From positions 1 through 64,000 of the forward strand of contig JAHYYP010000006.1 in NCBI GenBank assembly GCA_019424905.1: a DNA stretch of 64,000 bases, written 5' to 3'. Position numbers and translations under genes: made by a program. This DNA comes from Collinsella sp. Lineage in GTDB: Bacteria > Actinomycetota > Coriobacteriia > Coriobacteriales > Coriobacteriaceae. Shown piece by piece: positions 33,448 to 41,686 of this stretch (positions within the stretch are counted from its first letter, which is position 1; each line of letters starts with the position of its first letter). Under the pieces are notes generated by a model, which was given only the letters and a program-made list of their open reading frames with translations, was not told where the DNA came from and searched no databases.

Positions 33448-34255
33448 TGAGCACACCCCCAGCGCGAAAGCTCACGAGAGCGTAAATCAATACCGATAGA
33501 CAGCTGGCTGCCACGCCATATTCCAGAAGTATCAGCTGACCCATATCGCCATACCCAAGGGCACATCCGACTCCAAGGTACGGCCCTGGAAGGAGGAAGA
33601 TCCATCGCAAGGATGGTATGGGCGTCTGAAGGTAAGTTCCGTAGAGCGTCAAGCTCATGACAAATCCGATTATTGCCACAGCCCCGCTAAATACGGCGCT
33701 GCTTGTAATCCGATAGATGGTCACCGTCTCCAACGCAACCGATATCACCAATACGGCGTTGATTATCATCGCAGGCAAAAATGCAGCCAGCATGTCGTGC
33801 GCACAGCTTTGCCCACCACGTATTATGGCTATTGCAAAAAGAAGAAGGCAAAGCGCACTATATGCTGCGCCAATTATTAAAGCAGACGAAAACACATGTG
33901 CTAGGACCCCATTAAAGCGGGTAAGACCTCTTGCTGAAGAAATTCGGTATCCCTCTTCATAGCCGCGCTCCTGTAAAATCGCCAGGCAAACGATGAGCGG
34001 AACGAACAGAGAGGTGCCGGCAAAAGCACTGCGCACAAGGGACTCATCGGGTGCAGAAGGATCAATTACATTCCAGCGGAAGCCAATATCCTCCCCAAAA
34101 ACGCTATTGCCAAAGGCGAGCAACGTTGTTCCGTTTTTTAGAAAGATGCCGAAGAGAAGGCCGAACGCCAGCATAAGCGCAAGACCAAACTTCGCCGGAA
34201 ACATCCTGTGCAAACGCATCATATCTGCCTTTACGGGATGGATCGCCCGCTTCAT
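33431..34255 (-). CDS. ABC-2 type permease subunit
   Basis: 274 residues. After a basic N-terminus (MKRAIHPVKADMMRLHRMF) come six hydrophobic segments. First of two neighbouring membrane subunits; starts with an overlap of 4 bp with the ATPase gene and ends overlapping the next permease, so the three genes are co-translated. EERGYEEGYRISSARGLTRF is a typical cytoplasmic loop in these permeases. Sequence composition matches the neighbouring low-GC genes. Role as for the partner: export or immunity against a peptide, by context. Confidence 0.77.
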   Translation of the reverse strand: MKRAIHPVKADMMRLHRMFPAKFGLALMLAFGLLFGIFLKNGTTLLAFGNSVFGEDIGFRWNVIDPSAPDESLVRSAFAGTSLFVPLIVCLAILQERGYEEGYRISSARGLTRFNGVLAHVFSSALIIGAAYSALCLLLFAIAIIRGGQSCAHDMLAAFLPAMIINAVLVISVALETVTIYRITSSAVFSGAVAIIGFVMSLTLYGTYLQTPIPSLRWIFLLPGPYLGVGCALGYGDMGQLILLEYGVAASCLSVLIYALVSFRAGGVLNGSSD

Positions 34256-35013
34256 AGCGAGACCGCCTTCATCAAGCGCCTGTAATACTCTTTTAGGGAC
34301 GACGCCTCATCCCTTATGACGTCCATCGATTCCTTTTTCAGCAGTTCGCCGTCATGAAGAAACAGGCAGCTTGTTGCAACCGATGCCAACTCATCCAAAT
34401 CATGGCTAGAGATGAGCATGGTCTTACCCTGTTCTCGATTCAATCGACCGATAAGGGCCCATATACTCTCGATGCCCAGCGGGTCCAACCCGTTTGCTGG
34501 CTCATCAAAAATAAGCAGATCAGTGTCACCCAACAAAGCCGTAGCTATATCCAGCCGCCGTTTCATTCCCAGAGAAAAACTGCTCACGCTCTTTTTCTCT
34601 TCGACGTCCAGCCCGACTAGGCTCAAAACGCGAGGAATCTCACGATTCGCATCAAGCCCCCATTCCAAACATCGGATTTGGAGATTCTCAACCGCACTGA
34701 GGGATTGGTATGCTCCGCTGGAATCTGGCACATAGCCGACACGCGTCCGCATCAAGCCAAGCTCTCTTTTTGATTTGCCTCCAAAGAGCTCCACGCTCCC
34801 CGACGATGGCTCGCAGAGGCCCAAGACGATTTTAATAAGCGTGCTTTTGCCCGCACCGTTTGCACCGACAAGGGCACAGAGCTCAGACTGATGCACCTCG
34901 AAGGAAACGTCATGCAAAACGCGCCGTTTCCCGTAGCGCTTTGACACCTTTGATAGCTTTATCGCTGATGCGTTCATTGGACCCCCGTTCTGCTTGATAG
35001 AAAAACCGCTCAT
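34252..35013 (-). CDS. ABC transporter ATPase (BcrA/LanF-like)
   Basis: 253 residues. Walker A ALVGANGAGKSTLIKI, Q-loop region, signature FSLGMKRRLDIA (LSGGQ variant SLGMK), Walker B DLLIFDEPANGLDP and H-loop SSHDLDEL. The SLGMKRRL signature is typical of bacitracin/lantibiotic exporters and immunity ATPases. The ATG at 35013 has AAGGAG and is preferred to a later ATG. It drives the two permeases downstream. Upstream TTGACA (minus strand, 35075-35080) and a TATCGTT/TTATCGAA motif pair shared with the neighbouring XRE promoter suggest regulation by that regulator. Confidence 0.88.
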   Translation of the reverse strand: MSGFSIKQNGGPMNASAIKLSKVSKRYGKRRVLHDVSFEVHQSELCALVGANGAGKSTLIKIVLGLCEPSSGSVELFGGKSKRELGLMRTRVGYVPDSSGAYQSLSAVENLQIRCLEWGLDANREIPRVLSLVGLDVEEKKSVSSFSLGMKRRLDIATALLGDTDLLIFDEPANGLDPLGIESIWALIGRLNREQGKTMLISSHDLDELASVATSCLFLHDGELLKKESMDVIRDEASSLKEYYRRLMKAVSL

Positions 35014-35030
35014 ATCGCTCCTTCTTTCCT

Positions 35031-35080
35031 TTATCGTTTTCCATGTTTGTTATTGTTTTTCGATAACTCATATTTGTCAA
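35031..35080 (-). promoter_or_regulatory. Promoter region of the ABC operon
   Basis: On the minus strand TTGACA (35075-35080), 17 bp, AACAAT (35052-35057). TTATCGAA and TATCGTT motifs in this stretch recur in the DUF2975 promoter. Confidence 0.5.
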
Positions 35081-35092
35081 GATAATCTAAAA

Positions 35093-35123
35093 GAAGGGAC
35101 CCGTGTTAGACACGGGTCCCTTC
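35093..35123 (-). terminator. Terminator of the DUF2975-XRE operon
   Basis: Perfect 13-bp arms GAAGGGACCCGTG / CACGGGTCCCTTC, 5-nt loop, followed on the minus strand by TTTTAG. Confidence 0.88.
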
Positions 35124-35157
35124 ATGCTGATACTTCGTTTTAGTTGTTTGCCTTAAG

Positions 35158-35487
35158 CTACTCGTCACTCAAATCGACAGCGAAGACTGATGTCGGAAGC
35201 AATACCTCATTGCCTCCGCCGTCCCGCATCTGTCTCACGACATTTTTTGCACGCTCAACAATAAGCTCCTCAAGCTCTTTCTCACTCACCCGCCGAATAA
35301 TATCTCCCGGTTGACAGTCAAGTTCATCGCAAATATCGAGAAGCGTCTTAAGGCGAATAGCTTTAATTTTTCCGTTTCTTAGCTTAGAAATATTAGCCGG
35401 AGTATGCCCCGTGGCACGAATCAGATCAGCACTGGTCTTTCCGGTCTTAAGCAGCTGCGTCTCAAGCTCGATGATGAGATAGCTCAT
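35158..35487 (-). CDS. XRE/Cro family transcriptional regulator (YozG type)
   Basis: 109 residues. Helix-turn-helix at about residues 12-60: LLKTGKTSADLIRATGHTPANISKLRNGKIKAIRLKTLLDICDELDCQPGDII, the short Cro/C1 type that pairs with DUF2975 membrane proteins. It follows the DUF2975 gene with an 8-bp gap. The C-terminal ~40 residues are charged and unassigned. It probably binds the 13-bp inverted repeat upstream of the operon and perhaps the ABC operon promoter, where the same half-site words occur. Confidence 0.85.
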   Translation of the reverse strand: MSYLIIELETQLLKTGKTSADLIRATGHTPANISKLRNGKIKAIRLKTLLDICDELDCQPGDIIRRVSEKELEELIVERAKNVVRQMRDGGGNEVLLPTSVFAVDLSDE

Positions 35488-35495
35488 GCTTCCTC

Positions 35496-36056
35496 CTACA
35501 CAAGCTCGTCAGACTGCTCTTGGAGCAGCGAGGCATAACTCCAGATCACCGAGATACACAGACAGACAGCCGCGCCGATAAGCGACCCCGCATCAAAGGC
35601 AACGCCTTGGCAAATCTCAATAACGAAGGAATGAGGCACGACGTAAAGCTCCAGCCCACCAATGGTAAGATTGACCGATCCGTAGGCACCAATAAGCGAA
35701 ACCGCGGCGTTAACAGCAAAGGCAAGCGCAAGAACACGGATAAGCCGCACATGCGTCTTGATAAAGGGCGAGACGCCTCGCGAGATGTTACGGCTGATCC
35801 CACACAGAACGACAAGCGAAATACCCACGACGAGTGCCAGGCACAGTCCGCTTGGGATAACGATGCACCCGCCATCGAGAAGCGTCACGACGCCGAAAGA
35901 ATCGACAGAAGCAACGTTTGCAACCGCATACCAGATCACGTAAACAACCAACGCGGCAAAAGCGACGAGCATCCCTGCAAAAACGGCTGCCATGCAAAAG
36001 CCAAGCTTCCTGATATTTTCGCCCGCTTTGGCCATACGCTGAACGCTGTTAGACAT
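35496..36056 (-). CDS. DUF2975 family membrane protein
   Basis: 186 residues with four hydrophobic segments. Partners of XRE genes of this type are DUF2975 proteins, function unknown, possibly membrane sensors for the regulator. ATG at 36056 behind GAGGGTGAGTGT; the frame extends upstream but without a fitting site. The composition is lower in GC than the flanking housekeeping genes. The next gene downstream is the XRE regulator. Confidence 0.72.
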   Translation of the reverse strand: MSNSVQRMAKAGENIRKLGFCMAAVFAGMLVAFAALVVYVIWYAVANVASVDSFGVVTLLDGGCIVIPSGLCLALVVGISLVVLCGISRNISRGVSPFIKTHVRLIRVLALAFAVNAAVSLIGAYGSVNLTIGGLELYVVPHSFVIEICQGVAFDAGSLIGAAVCLCISVIWSYASLLQEQSDELV

Positions 36057-36076
36057 ACACTCACCCTCATCGACTC

Positions 36077-36110
36077 TATCGTTATTCGAACAGTTTATCG
36101 AACAACGATA
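36077..36110. promoter_or_regulatory. Candidate operator of the DUF2975-XRE operon
   Basis: Inverted repeat TATCGTTATTCGA-N8-TCGAACAACGATA (one mismatch) 20 bp upstream of the DUF2975 start codon. Confidence 0.6.
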
Positions 36111-36198
36111 TTGATTGCATGCGGAAAGCCCCGCCAGTGCGCATAGCCCATTCACTAATCAGAAGGGGTGAGAGTGGATTTTTGGACACGTATCGAAC

Positions 36199-36262
36199 GA
36201 GAGTGGATAATCTCCCACTTCGAGGCCACCACCGGGCCTAAAACGGGAGATTATCCACTCTC
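36199..36262. repeat. Long inverted repeat (GAGAGTGGATAAT)
   Basis: Perfect 18-bp arms (36199-36216, 36245-36262), loop 28 nt with an inner GAGGCC/GGGCCT pairing. A shorter direct copy GAGAGTGGAT starts at 36170. Between the DUF2975 and Hpt genes. Confidence 0.8.
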
Positions 36263-36286
36263 ATAGTCATCAAGGCTCGCAAGCTC

Positions 36287-36643
36287 TTATTCGGCCGCCT
36301 CGCGCAGGGCCGACATCGTAGCCGCATATTGCTGCTGCAGCGCATGCATTCCCTCGCGAGCGCCGTCAACGGCATCGGCGCCGCGCGGCGCCTCGGTCAC
36401 CACGACCGCCGGCTCGTACAGATTATCGAATCCCAGGTTCTGGCTCACGCCCTTGAGCGTGTGCGCTGCCATAAACGCTTCCTCGGCGTCTCCCGCCGCC
36501 ATGGCAGCCTCCAGCTTGTCCATGCTCTCGTCATCTAAAAACTTGAGGGCAAAGCGGGCAAGCATTTCCCCGCCCATCAGCCGAGCACACGCGTCATCAT
36601 AATTAGCGCCGATCTTCTCATACGCCTCACGCATGGAAATCAT
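36287..36643 (-). CDS. Hpt domain phosphotransfer protein
   Basis: 118 residues, all-helical. The Hpt signature AAHTLKGVSQNLGFDNLYE contains the phosphorylatable His61. It would relay phosphoryl groups between a sensor kinase and a receiver; the receiver-containing protein encoded just upstream on the same strand (36668-38548) is the obvious partner, though the kinase is not in the window. AAAGGAG lies upstream of the ATG. Gap to the partner gene is 24 bp, hence an operon. Confidence 0.9.
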   Translation of the reverse strand: MISMREAYEKIGANYDDACARLMGGEMLARFALKFLDDESMDKLEAAMAAGDAEEAFMAAHTLKGVSQNLGFDNLYEPAVVVTEAPRGADAVDGAREGMHALQQQYAATMSALREAAE

Positions 36644-36667
36644 GGATTAAAAACTCCTTTGGTCAAA

Positions 36668-38548
36668 CTAAATCGTAGGAAACGCGACGACATCGGCGGG
36701 GCGTGCCAACGTCTCGGCAATTTGGTCTTGCACCTCGAGCAAACAGTCGAGCAGCAACGGGTTAAAGGTGCCGCACTTACCGTCCAGAATCATCTTGATC
36801 GCTTCCTCGTGCGGGATAGCGTCCTTGTACACGCGCACGCTCGTCAGGGCATCGTACACGTCGGCCACCGAAACCACCTGTGCGGCAATGGGAATTTCGT
36901 CTCCCTTAAGGCCATCGGGATAACCCTTGCCGTCCCAGCGCTCGTGATGCCAACGCGCAATCTGGTACGCATATTCCATAAGCGCATTGCCGGCGTGATG
37001 GCTACCCAGCTCACGCAGCATGTCGGCGCCGATCGTGGTATGCGTCTTCATAATCTCGAACTCCTCGGGCGTAAGGCGTCCGGGCTTGTTGAGAATCGCA
37101 TCGTCAATCGACATCTTGCCGATATCGTGCAGCGCCGAAGCCAGGGCAATCGTGGAGCGCTCCTCATTGTCGAGGGAGATGGTGCCACTACGCTGGACCA
37201 GACAGCCAAGCAGCAGCTCGGTCAGCTTCTCGATGTTCGTAACGTGCCTGCCGCTCTCGCCGTTACGAAGTTCCATGACGCCGGCCATGATGTCGATGAG
37301 CATGCGACTGTTCTTGACGCGCTCGTTGTACTGCTGGGACAGCAGGTTCGTCAGGCGGCGCTGTTTAGCGTATAGGCGGATGGTGTTGCTCACACGGCGG
37401 CGCACGACACGGGAGTCAAACGGGCGGTTGATATAGTCCGAGGCGCCCAGCTCGTACGCGCGCAGAACCATATCATCGGAATCTTCGCTCGAAATCATGA
37501 TGACAGGCAGATTGTCGATGCCCGATCGGCGCGACAGACCGGCCAGCACCTCAAAGCCGCTTATGCCCGGCATGACAATATCCAGCAGCACGAGCGACAG
37601 TTCATCGCCATAGCGGTCGACCATGTCGAGTGCCGCGCGACCGTTATCAGCCTCGAGGATGCAATACTCATCCTTGAGCATCTCGTTGAGAATGGCTCGG
37701 TTCATCTCAGAGTCATCGACAATAAGCACCAAAGGCTTTTCGCTTTGGAAGGCCTCGATGGAATCGGCATCAGTCACGACCGTACCGGCTTTTGCCTTAG
37801 CGCGGCTCAGTAACTGGACAGCACGGCCAACGCCCTCATCGACCGTCTCGCCATGAATGCGAACGCCACCAACACATGCCGTCAAGCTCACGTACTCATG
37901 GCCCGGAACAATCGTGGCATGAACGGCATCGGATACCTGATGCAGGCGACGGGCGAAGTCATCGGAGGGAATATTGGGCATGACGACCACAAACTTGTCG
38001 CAGCCATAGCGCACAAGCTCGTCAGTCGAACGAATTCCGCTGCGTATGGCTGTCGCCACAGCACCGAGTGCAAGGTCGCCGGCATGATGGCCGCATGTAT
38101 CGTTGAAGACCCTAAAATCATCAAGGTCGATCATCGCCACGCCGGCATTCATGCGGGCGCTACGGAGCTTTTCCTCGTAATATCGGCGATTGCGCACGCC
38201 CGTCAGCACGTCGGTGTAGACAAGGTCCTCTTCTGTGGCCTCTTGCTCATCAATCGGACGCACCATCAGCAAGACGTGAGGCTCGCCCTCGACCTTTAGA
38301 GGGCGCAGACGGGCGCGGTACTCAACACCATCGTTGAGCAGTTGCTCCGACACCTCACCCGAATCTGCCAAGGCCTCAAGACTCGACTGACGCAGACAAG
38401 GGCAGCGATCGCCGGCGAGCAAGCAGTTAGGCTCGCTCTTAATCTGATCGGTCGACAGCAAACGTACCACGGGGTAGGTCTTCGCGGCGCGGGCGACCTC
38501 GGCGGCAGCCTCCTCGTCGGTTAGATTGGCCTCGTGATTATTGAGCAT
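36668..38548 (-). CDS. GGDEF-REC-HD-GYP hybrid signalling protein
   Basis: 626 residues. N-terminal ~105 residues form a small sensory region with Cys pairs (CLLAGDRCPC). A GGDEF domain (~110-265) has the degenerate signature GCDKF (182-186) instead of GGDEF, so it is probably catalytically dead and may bind GTP or act in regulation. A receiver domain (~272-390) keeps VLIVDDS and the phosphoacceptor Asp323 in LVLLDIVMPG. A C-terminal HD-GYP domain (~420-610) has LHDIGK and HHERWDGKGYPDGL intact, so it should hydrolyse cyclic-di-GMP. Phosphorylation of the receiver via the adjacent Hpt protein would control the phosphodiesterase. This is an inference from domain order. Confidence 0.9.
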   Translation of the reverse strand: MLNNHEANLTDEEAAAEVARAAKTYPVVRLLSTDQIKSEPNCLLAGDRCPCLRQSSLEALADSGEVSEQLLNDGVEYRARLRPLKVEGEPHVLLMVRPIDEQEATEEDLVYTDVLTGVRNRRYYEEKLRSARMNAGVAMIDLDDFRVFNDTCGHHAGDLALGAVATAIRSGIRSTDELVRYGCDKFVVVMPNIPSDDFARRLHQVSDAVHATIVPGHEYVSLTACVGGVRIHGETVDEGVGRAVQLLSRAKAKAGTVVTDADSIEAFQSEKPLVLIVDDSEMNRAILNEMLKDEYCILEADNGRAALDMVDRYGDELSLVLLDIVMPGISGFEVLAGLSRRSGIDNLPVIMISSEDSDDMVLRAYELGASDYINRPFDSRVVRRRVSNTIRLYAKQRRLTNLLSQQYNERVKNSRMLIDIMAGVMELRNGESGRHVTNIEKLTELLLGCLVQRSGTISLDNEERSTIALASALHDIGKMSIDDAILNKPGRLTPEEFEIMKTHTTIGADMLRELGSHHAGNALMEYAYQIARWHHERWDGKGYPDGLKGDEIPIAAQVVSVADVYDALTSVRVYKDAIPHEEAIKMILDGKCGTFNPLLLDCLLEVQDQIAETLARPADVVAFPTI

Positions 38549-38759
38549 ATGGGGCCCTTTCGATAGTTTCGCATGGTAGCGGTGGGTTCCAAATGTTACA
38601 AGGGTAACACCTTGCCGATGCAGGTAAGCACGTGAATGCTGTTACATTTTTATGAGTTGGCAGACGGTGTGATTGAAGCCGCAGGCGTGAGGTTTTGAGC
38701 ACATTTGTTAACACGGCCGAAACGTTTGCGGGTGAAGGCTGTTTTGATTTTTACGGCTG

Positions 38760-39557
38760 CTAGAGCTCCAGGATGCCACGGACAGTCTGGGCAGCCGCTG
38801 CCGGGCGATCGCGCAGGCCGTTGTGCGCGCCGGGAACCATTACGAGCGGACAGTCCAAAAGCTCAGCCGCTACCCTTGTGCCCGCCTCGCGGGGCGTGCC
38901 AATCGAGAGCTCACCCAAAAGCACGGCGGCCACCGTTTTCGACGCGCGAACGCTGTCCCAATCGGGAACGCAGGTCATAGTAATCCCGTATTCGTTCGCC
39001 ATGAAACTGCGGCCGTTGCGCAGGGCATGTTTGGCTTCTGCCTCGGTTAACTTGGGGGCCTCAGGGTCCGAATCGCCGATGGCGCCCAGGAAGGCCCGTA
39101 ATGCCCTGGAGACCTTTCCCGCGGCGATCATCTCGAGCAAAACCGGGGCCGCACCCAGGCCGGCGCCCTCATCCGTCACGGCGGGTTCATGCAGAATCGC
39201 ACGCGAGATTATGGCGGGGTTTGCACGGAGAAGCTCCAGGGCCACCAACGTACCGGCACTGTGCGCGAGCACGTTTGCCGGAGCGCCAATATGCTCGATA
39301 ACAGCCTGCAGGTCGGCGGCCTGGGCGGCGAGGTCGTAGCGTCCGTCTGCAGCGTCGCCGCTCTCGCCGCAACCGCGGCGGTCGTAGGCAATGACGCGGC
39401 AGTCACAGGCGAGCTCGCGGGCGATACCGTCAAAAAAGACGCCGTCGACGCACGCACCGTGCACGCACACCAAGGCGGGTACATCGGACGATACAACCGG
39501 GCCGGCATACTCGCGGCAGGCAATCGTGGTGCCCGCATTCTCGACCGTAAAATCCAT
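38760..39557 (-). CDS. Alpha/beta-fold hydrolase
   Basis: 265 residues. Canonical features: oxyanion strand ALVCVHGACVDG, nucleophile elbow LAHSAGTLVALELL (Ser), and the closing His in VPGAHNGLRDRPAA. The Asp may lie in the last third of the protein. Substrate not inferable; many such hydrolases are annotated as esterases or haloperoxidase-like. Start placed at ATG 39557 (GATGGGG upstream); an in-frame ATG at 39569 is an alternative. No operon partner: the neighbours are divergent or far. Confidence 0.82.
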   Translation of the reverse strand: MDFTVENAGTTIACREYAGPVVSSDVPALVCVHGACVDGVFFDGIARELACDCRVIAYDRRGCGESGDAADGRYDLAAQAADLQAVIEHIGAPANVLAHSAGTLVALELLRANPAIISRAILHEPAVTDEGAGLGAAPVLLEMIAAGKVSRALRAFLGAIGDSDPEAPKLTEAEAKHALRNGRSFMANEYGITMTCVPDWDSVRASKTVAAVLLGELSIGTPREAGTRVAAELLDCPLVMVPGAHNGLRDRPAAAAQTVRGILEL

Positions 39558-39732
39558 GTTGTGCCCCATCGTCTTGTGTTTTGTTAACAGATTAACTGTA
39601 CCCGACCCGATACCTTTCATGACGCGGCATCGAAGGCAGAGTTAAAAAACGAAACCTGCAAAGCACAAGCCCGGACCATACGTTGGAGCCAATGCTATGC
39701 TTAAGGTTAATTGTCTTGAGGAGCTTTTACCT

Positions 39733-40509
39733 ATGTCTACGTTTCTAAATGCCAGCCCCATCTTTGGGCCCGTTCGCAGCCGTCGCCTGGGCCTTTCGCT
39801 CGGAGTCAACATGATGCCCGCCAGCGGTAAGATTTGCACGTTCGACTGCATCTACTGCGAGAACGGTCTCAATGCCGAGCGCCCCTGCCACGAATCGTAT
39901 AACACGGCTGCCGTGGTGCTCGACGCGCTCGAGGCAAAGCTGCGAGAGATGGCAGTCGAAGGTGAGCTGCCCGATGTAATCACGTTTGCCGGCAACGGCG
40001 AGCCCACCGCCGCACCGGAGTTTCCGCAGGCCATCGCCGGCGCTGTCGCGCTGCGCGACGAGCTTGCCCCAAACTCCAAGATCGCCGTGCTCTCCAACGG
40101 CACGCGCGCCGACCGCCCCGAGGTGCACGACGCGCTCATGATGGTCGACGACAACATCCTCAAGCTCGATACGGTCGACCCGGCATTTATCCAGCTGCTC
40201 GATCAACCCGTTGGCCCCTACGATGTAGAGCACCAGATCGAGACGTTCGCGAGCTTTAACGGTCATGTCATTGTCCAGACGATGTTTTTGAGCGGTGTGT
40301 GTCAGGGCAAGCCCCTCGATAACACTGGCGAGGAGTACGTTGCCCCCTGGCTCGCGGCGCTCGAGCGCATTCGTCCACAAGAAGCAACCATTTACACGGT
40401 GGCGCGCGAGACACCGGTCGCCGGCCTTGCCAAAGCGGCGCCCGAGGTGCTCGACACGATCGCCGCACGCGTGCGCGCCCTCGGCATCCCCTGCCAGGTG
40501 AGCTACTAG
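39733..40509 (+). CDS. Radical SAM protein
   Basis: 258 residues. The radical-SAM cluster motif CTFDCIYCE (CxxxxCxxC) follows the N-terminal region SPIFGPVRSRRLGLSLG; VITFAGNGEPT is the second signature of this group. It has the appearance of the wyosine-like/YfkAB-neighbouring small radical SAM proteins of unknown function. GAGGAG precedes the ATG by 9 nt. A CRT-like palindrome follows at 40551 that may act as a terminator. Reaction unknown. Confidence 0.85.
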   Translation: MSTFLNASPIFGPVRSRRLGLSLGVNMMPASGKICTFDCIYCENGLNAERPCHESYNTAAVVLDALEAKLREMAVEGELPDVITFAGNGEPTAAPEFPQAIAGAVALRDELAPNSKIAVLSNGTRADRPEVHDALMMVDDNILKLDTVDPAFIQLLDQPVGPYDVEHQIETFASFNGHVIVQTMFLSGVCQGKPLDNTGEEYVAPWLAALERIRPQEATIYTVARETPVAGLAKAAPEVLDTIAARVRALGIPCQVSY

Positions 40510-40550
40510 CAAAACCACGCAGCAGCTAGTGCCCGCCATCCCGCCCCATC

Positions 40551-40617
40551 AGTTGCGGTGATATAGTTCCTATTTGTGCTGTTAAACCGCTTAAATCGGA
40601 ACTATATCACCGCAACT
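40551..40617. repeat. AGTTGCGG palindrome, copy 1
   Basis: Perfect 20-bp arms AGTTGCGGTGATATAGTTCC and its complement, loop exactly 27 nt, followed by TTTT, so it can also act as a terminator for the radical SAM gene. Other copies: 47201 and 48448. Confidence 0.88.
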
Positions 40618-40669
40618 TTTCTGGACGCATGGGTGGGCTATACTAGCTGCGGATGAAAGGAAGTTAGCC

Positions 40670-41557
40670 ATGTATGACAAAGGACCCGTACCCGGCCGCA
40701 ACGACGCTTGCTGGTGCGGCAGCGGCAAAAAATATAAGAAATGTCACAGCGCCTTCGACGAGCGCCTCGAGCGCCTGTGGGAGGAGGGCTGGGAGGTTCT
40801 GCCCCGCACGCTCTACAAGACGCCCGCCGACATCGAGGGCATCAAGCGCTCCGCCGCCATCAACGTGGGCGTGCTCGACTACGTAGGCGAGCACATCGCC
40901 GCGGGCATGACCACCAACCAGATCGACCAGATGATCTACGACTACACCGTCGAGCACGGTGGCACGCCGGCCGACCTCAACTACGAGGGCTACCCCAAGA
41001 GCGTGTGCACCTCGATCAACGACGTGGTCTGTCACGGTATCCCCTGCGATACGGACGTGCTGCACGAGGGCGATATCATCAACGTGGACTGCTCCACGAT
41101 TCTTGACGGCTACTTTAGCGACTCGAGCCGCATGTTCTGCATCGGTGAGGTCTCTGCCGAGCGCCAGCGTCTTGTCGAGGTCACCCGTGCCAGCGTGGAG
41201 GCGGGCCTGGCGGCCGTCAAGCCATGGCTGCCGTTGTCCGTGATGGCCGAGGCCGTGCAAAAGACGGTCGAGGACGCCGGCTTTAGCGTGGTGCGCGAGT
41301 ACGGTGGACACGGCATCGGTAAGGAGTTCCACGAGGACCCGTTTGTGGGCTTTACCACCGAGGCGCCCGATGTGGACACCATCATGGCTCCGGGCATGGT
41401 CTTTACCATCGAGCCCATGGTCAACGCCGGAGCGCCCGACATCAAGATCAGCAAGGGCGACGGTTGGTGCGTGCGTACCAAGGACGGCAGCGATTCGGCC
41501 CAGTGCGAGGTACAACTCGTGGTGACCGAGGATGGTTACGAGCTGCTGAGCTGGTAG
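40670..41557 (+). CDS. map: Type I methionyl aminopeptidase with SEC-C motif
   Basis: 295 residues. N-terminal SEC-C zinc-binding motif CWCGSGKKYKKCH (Cys14, Cys16, Cys25, His26), then a MetAP type 1b catalytic domain: YPKSVCTSINDVVCHGIP, VDCSTILDGYFSDSSRMF, EYGGHGIGKEFHEDP, and FTIEPMV with the metal ligands. It removes the N-terminal Met of nascent proteins; the SEC-C element likely assists ribosome binding. GAAAGGAAGTTAGCC provides the ribosome binding site, and TATACT at 40639 may be a -10. Confidence 0.94.
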   Translation: MYDKGPVPGRNDACWCGSGKKYKKCHSAFDERLERLWEEGWEVLPRTLYKTPADIEGIKRSAAINVGVLDYVGEHIAAGMTTNQIDQMIYDYTVEHGGTPADLNYEGYPKSVCTSINDVVCHGIPCDTDVLHEGDIINVDCSTILDGYFSDSSRMFCIGEVSAERQRLVEVTRASVEAGLAAVKPWLPLSVMAEAVQKTVEDAGFSVVREYGGHGIGKEFHEDPFVGFTTEAPDVDTIMAPGMVFTIEPMVNAGAPDIKISKGDGWCVRTKDGSDSAQCEVQLVVTEDGYELLSW

Positions 41558-41623
41558 CCGTGGATACGCCGGATGCTGACGGGCACGCTCGTCTTGCATC
41601 CGGCGTTTTATTTAAACGTTTTG

Positions 41624-41666
41624 CCTGATAAAACCTGCCAAAATAAACCTGTCCCTTTTTGGCAAG
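41624..41666 (+). repeat. CCTGTCCC-loop palindrome, copy 3
   Basis: Plus-orientation copy between map and the hydroxyacid dehydrogenase; the second arm is interrupted (GGCAAGT instead of GGCAGGT). Confidence 0.85.
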
Positions 41667-41686
41667 TCGAGCGGAGAGGACCGCTA

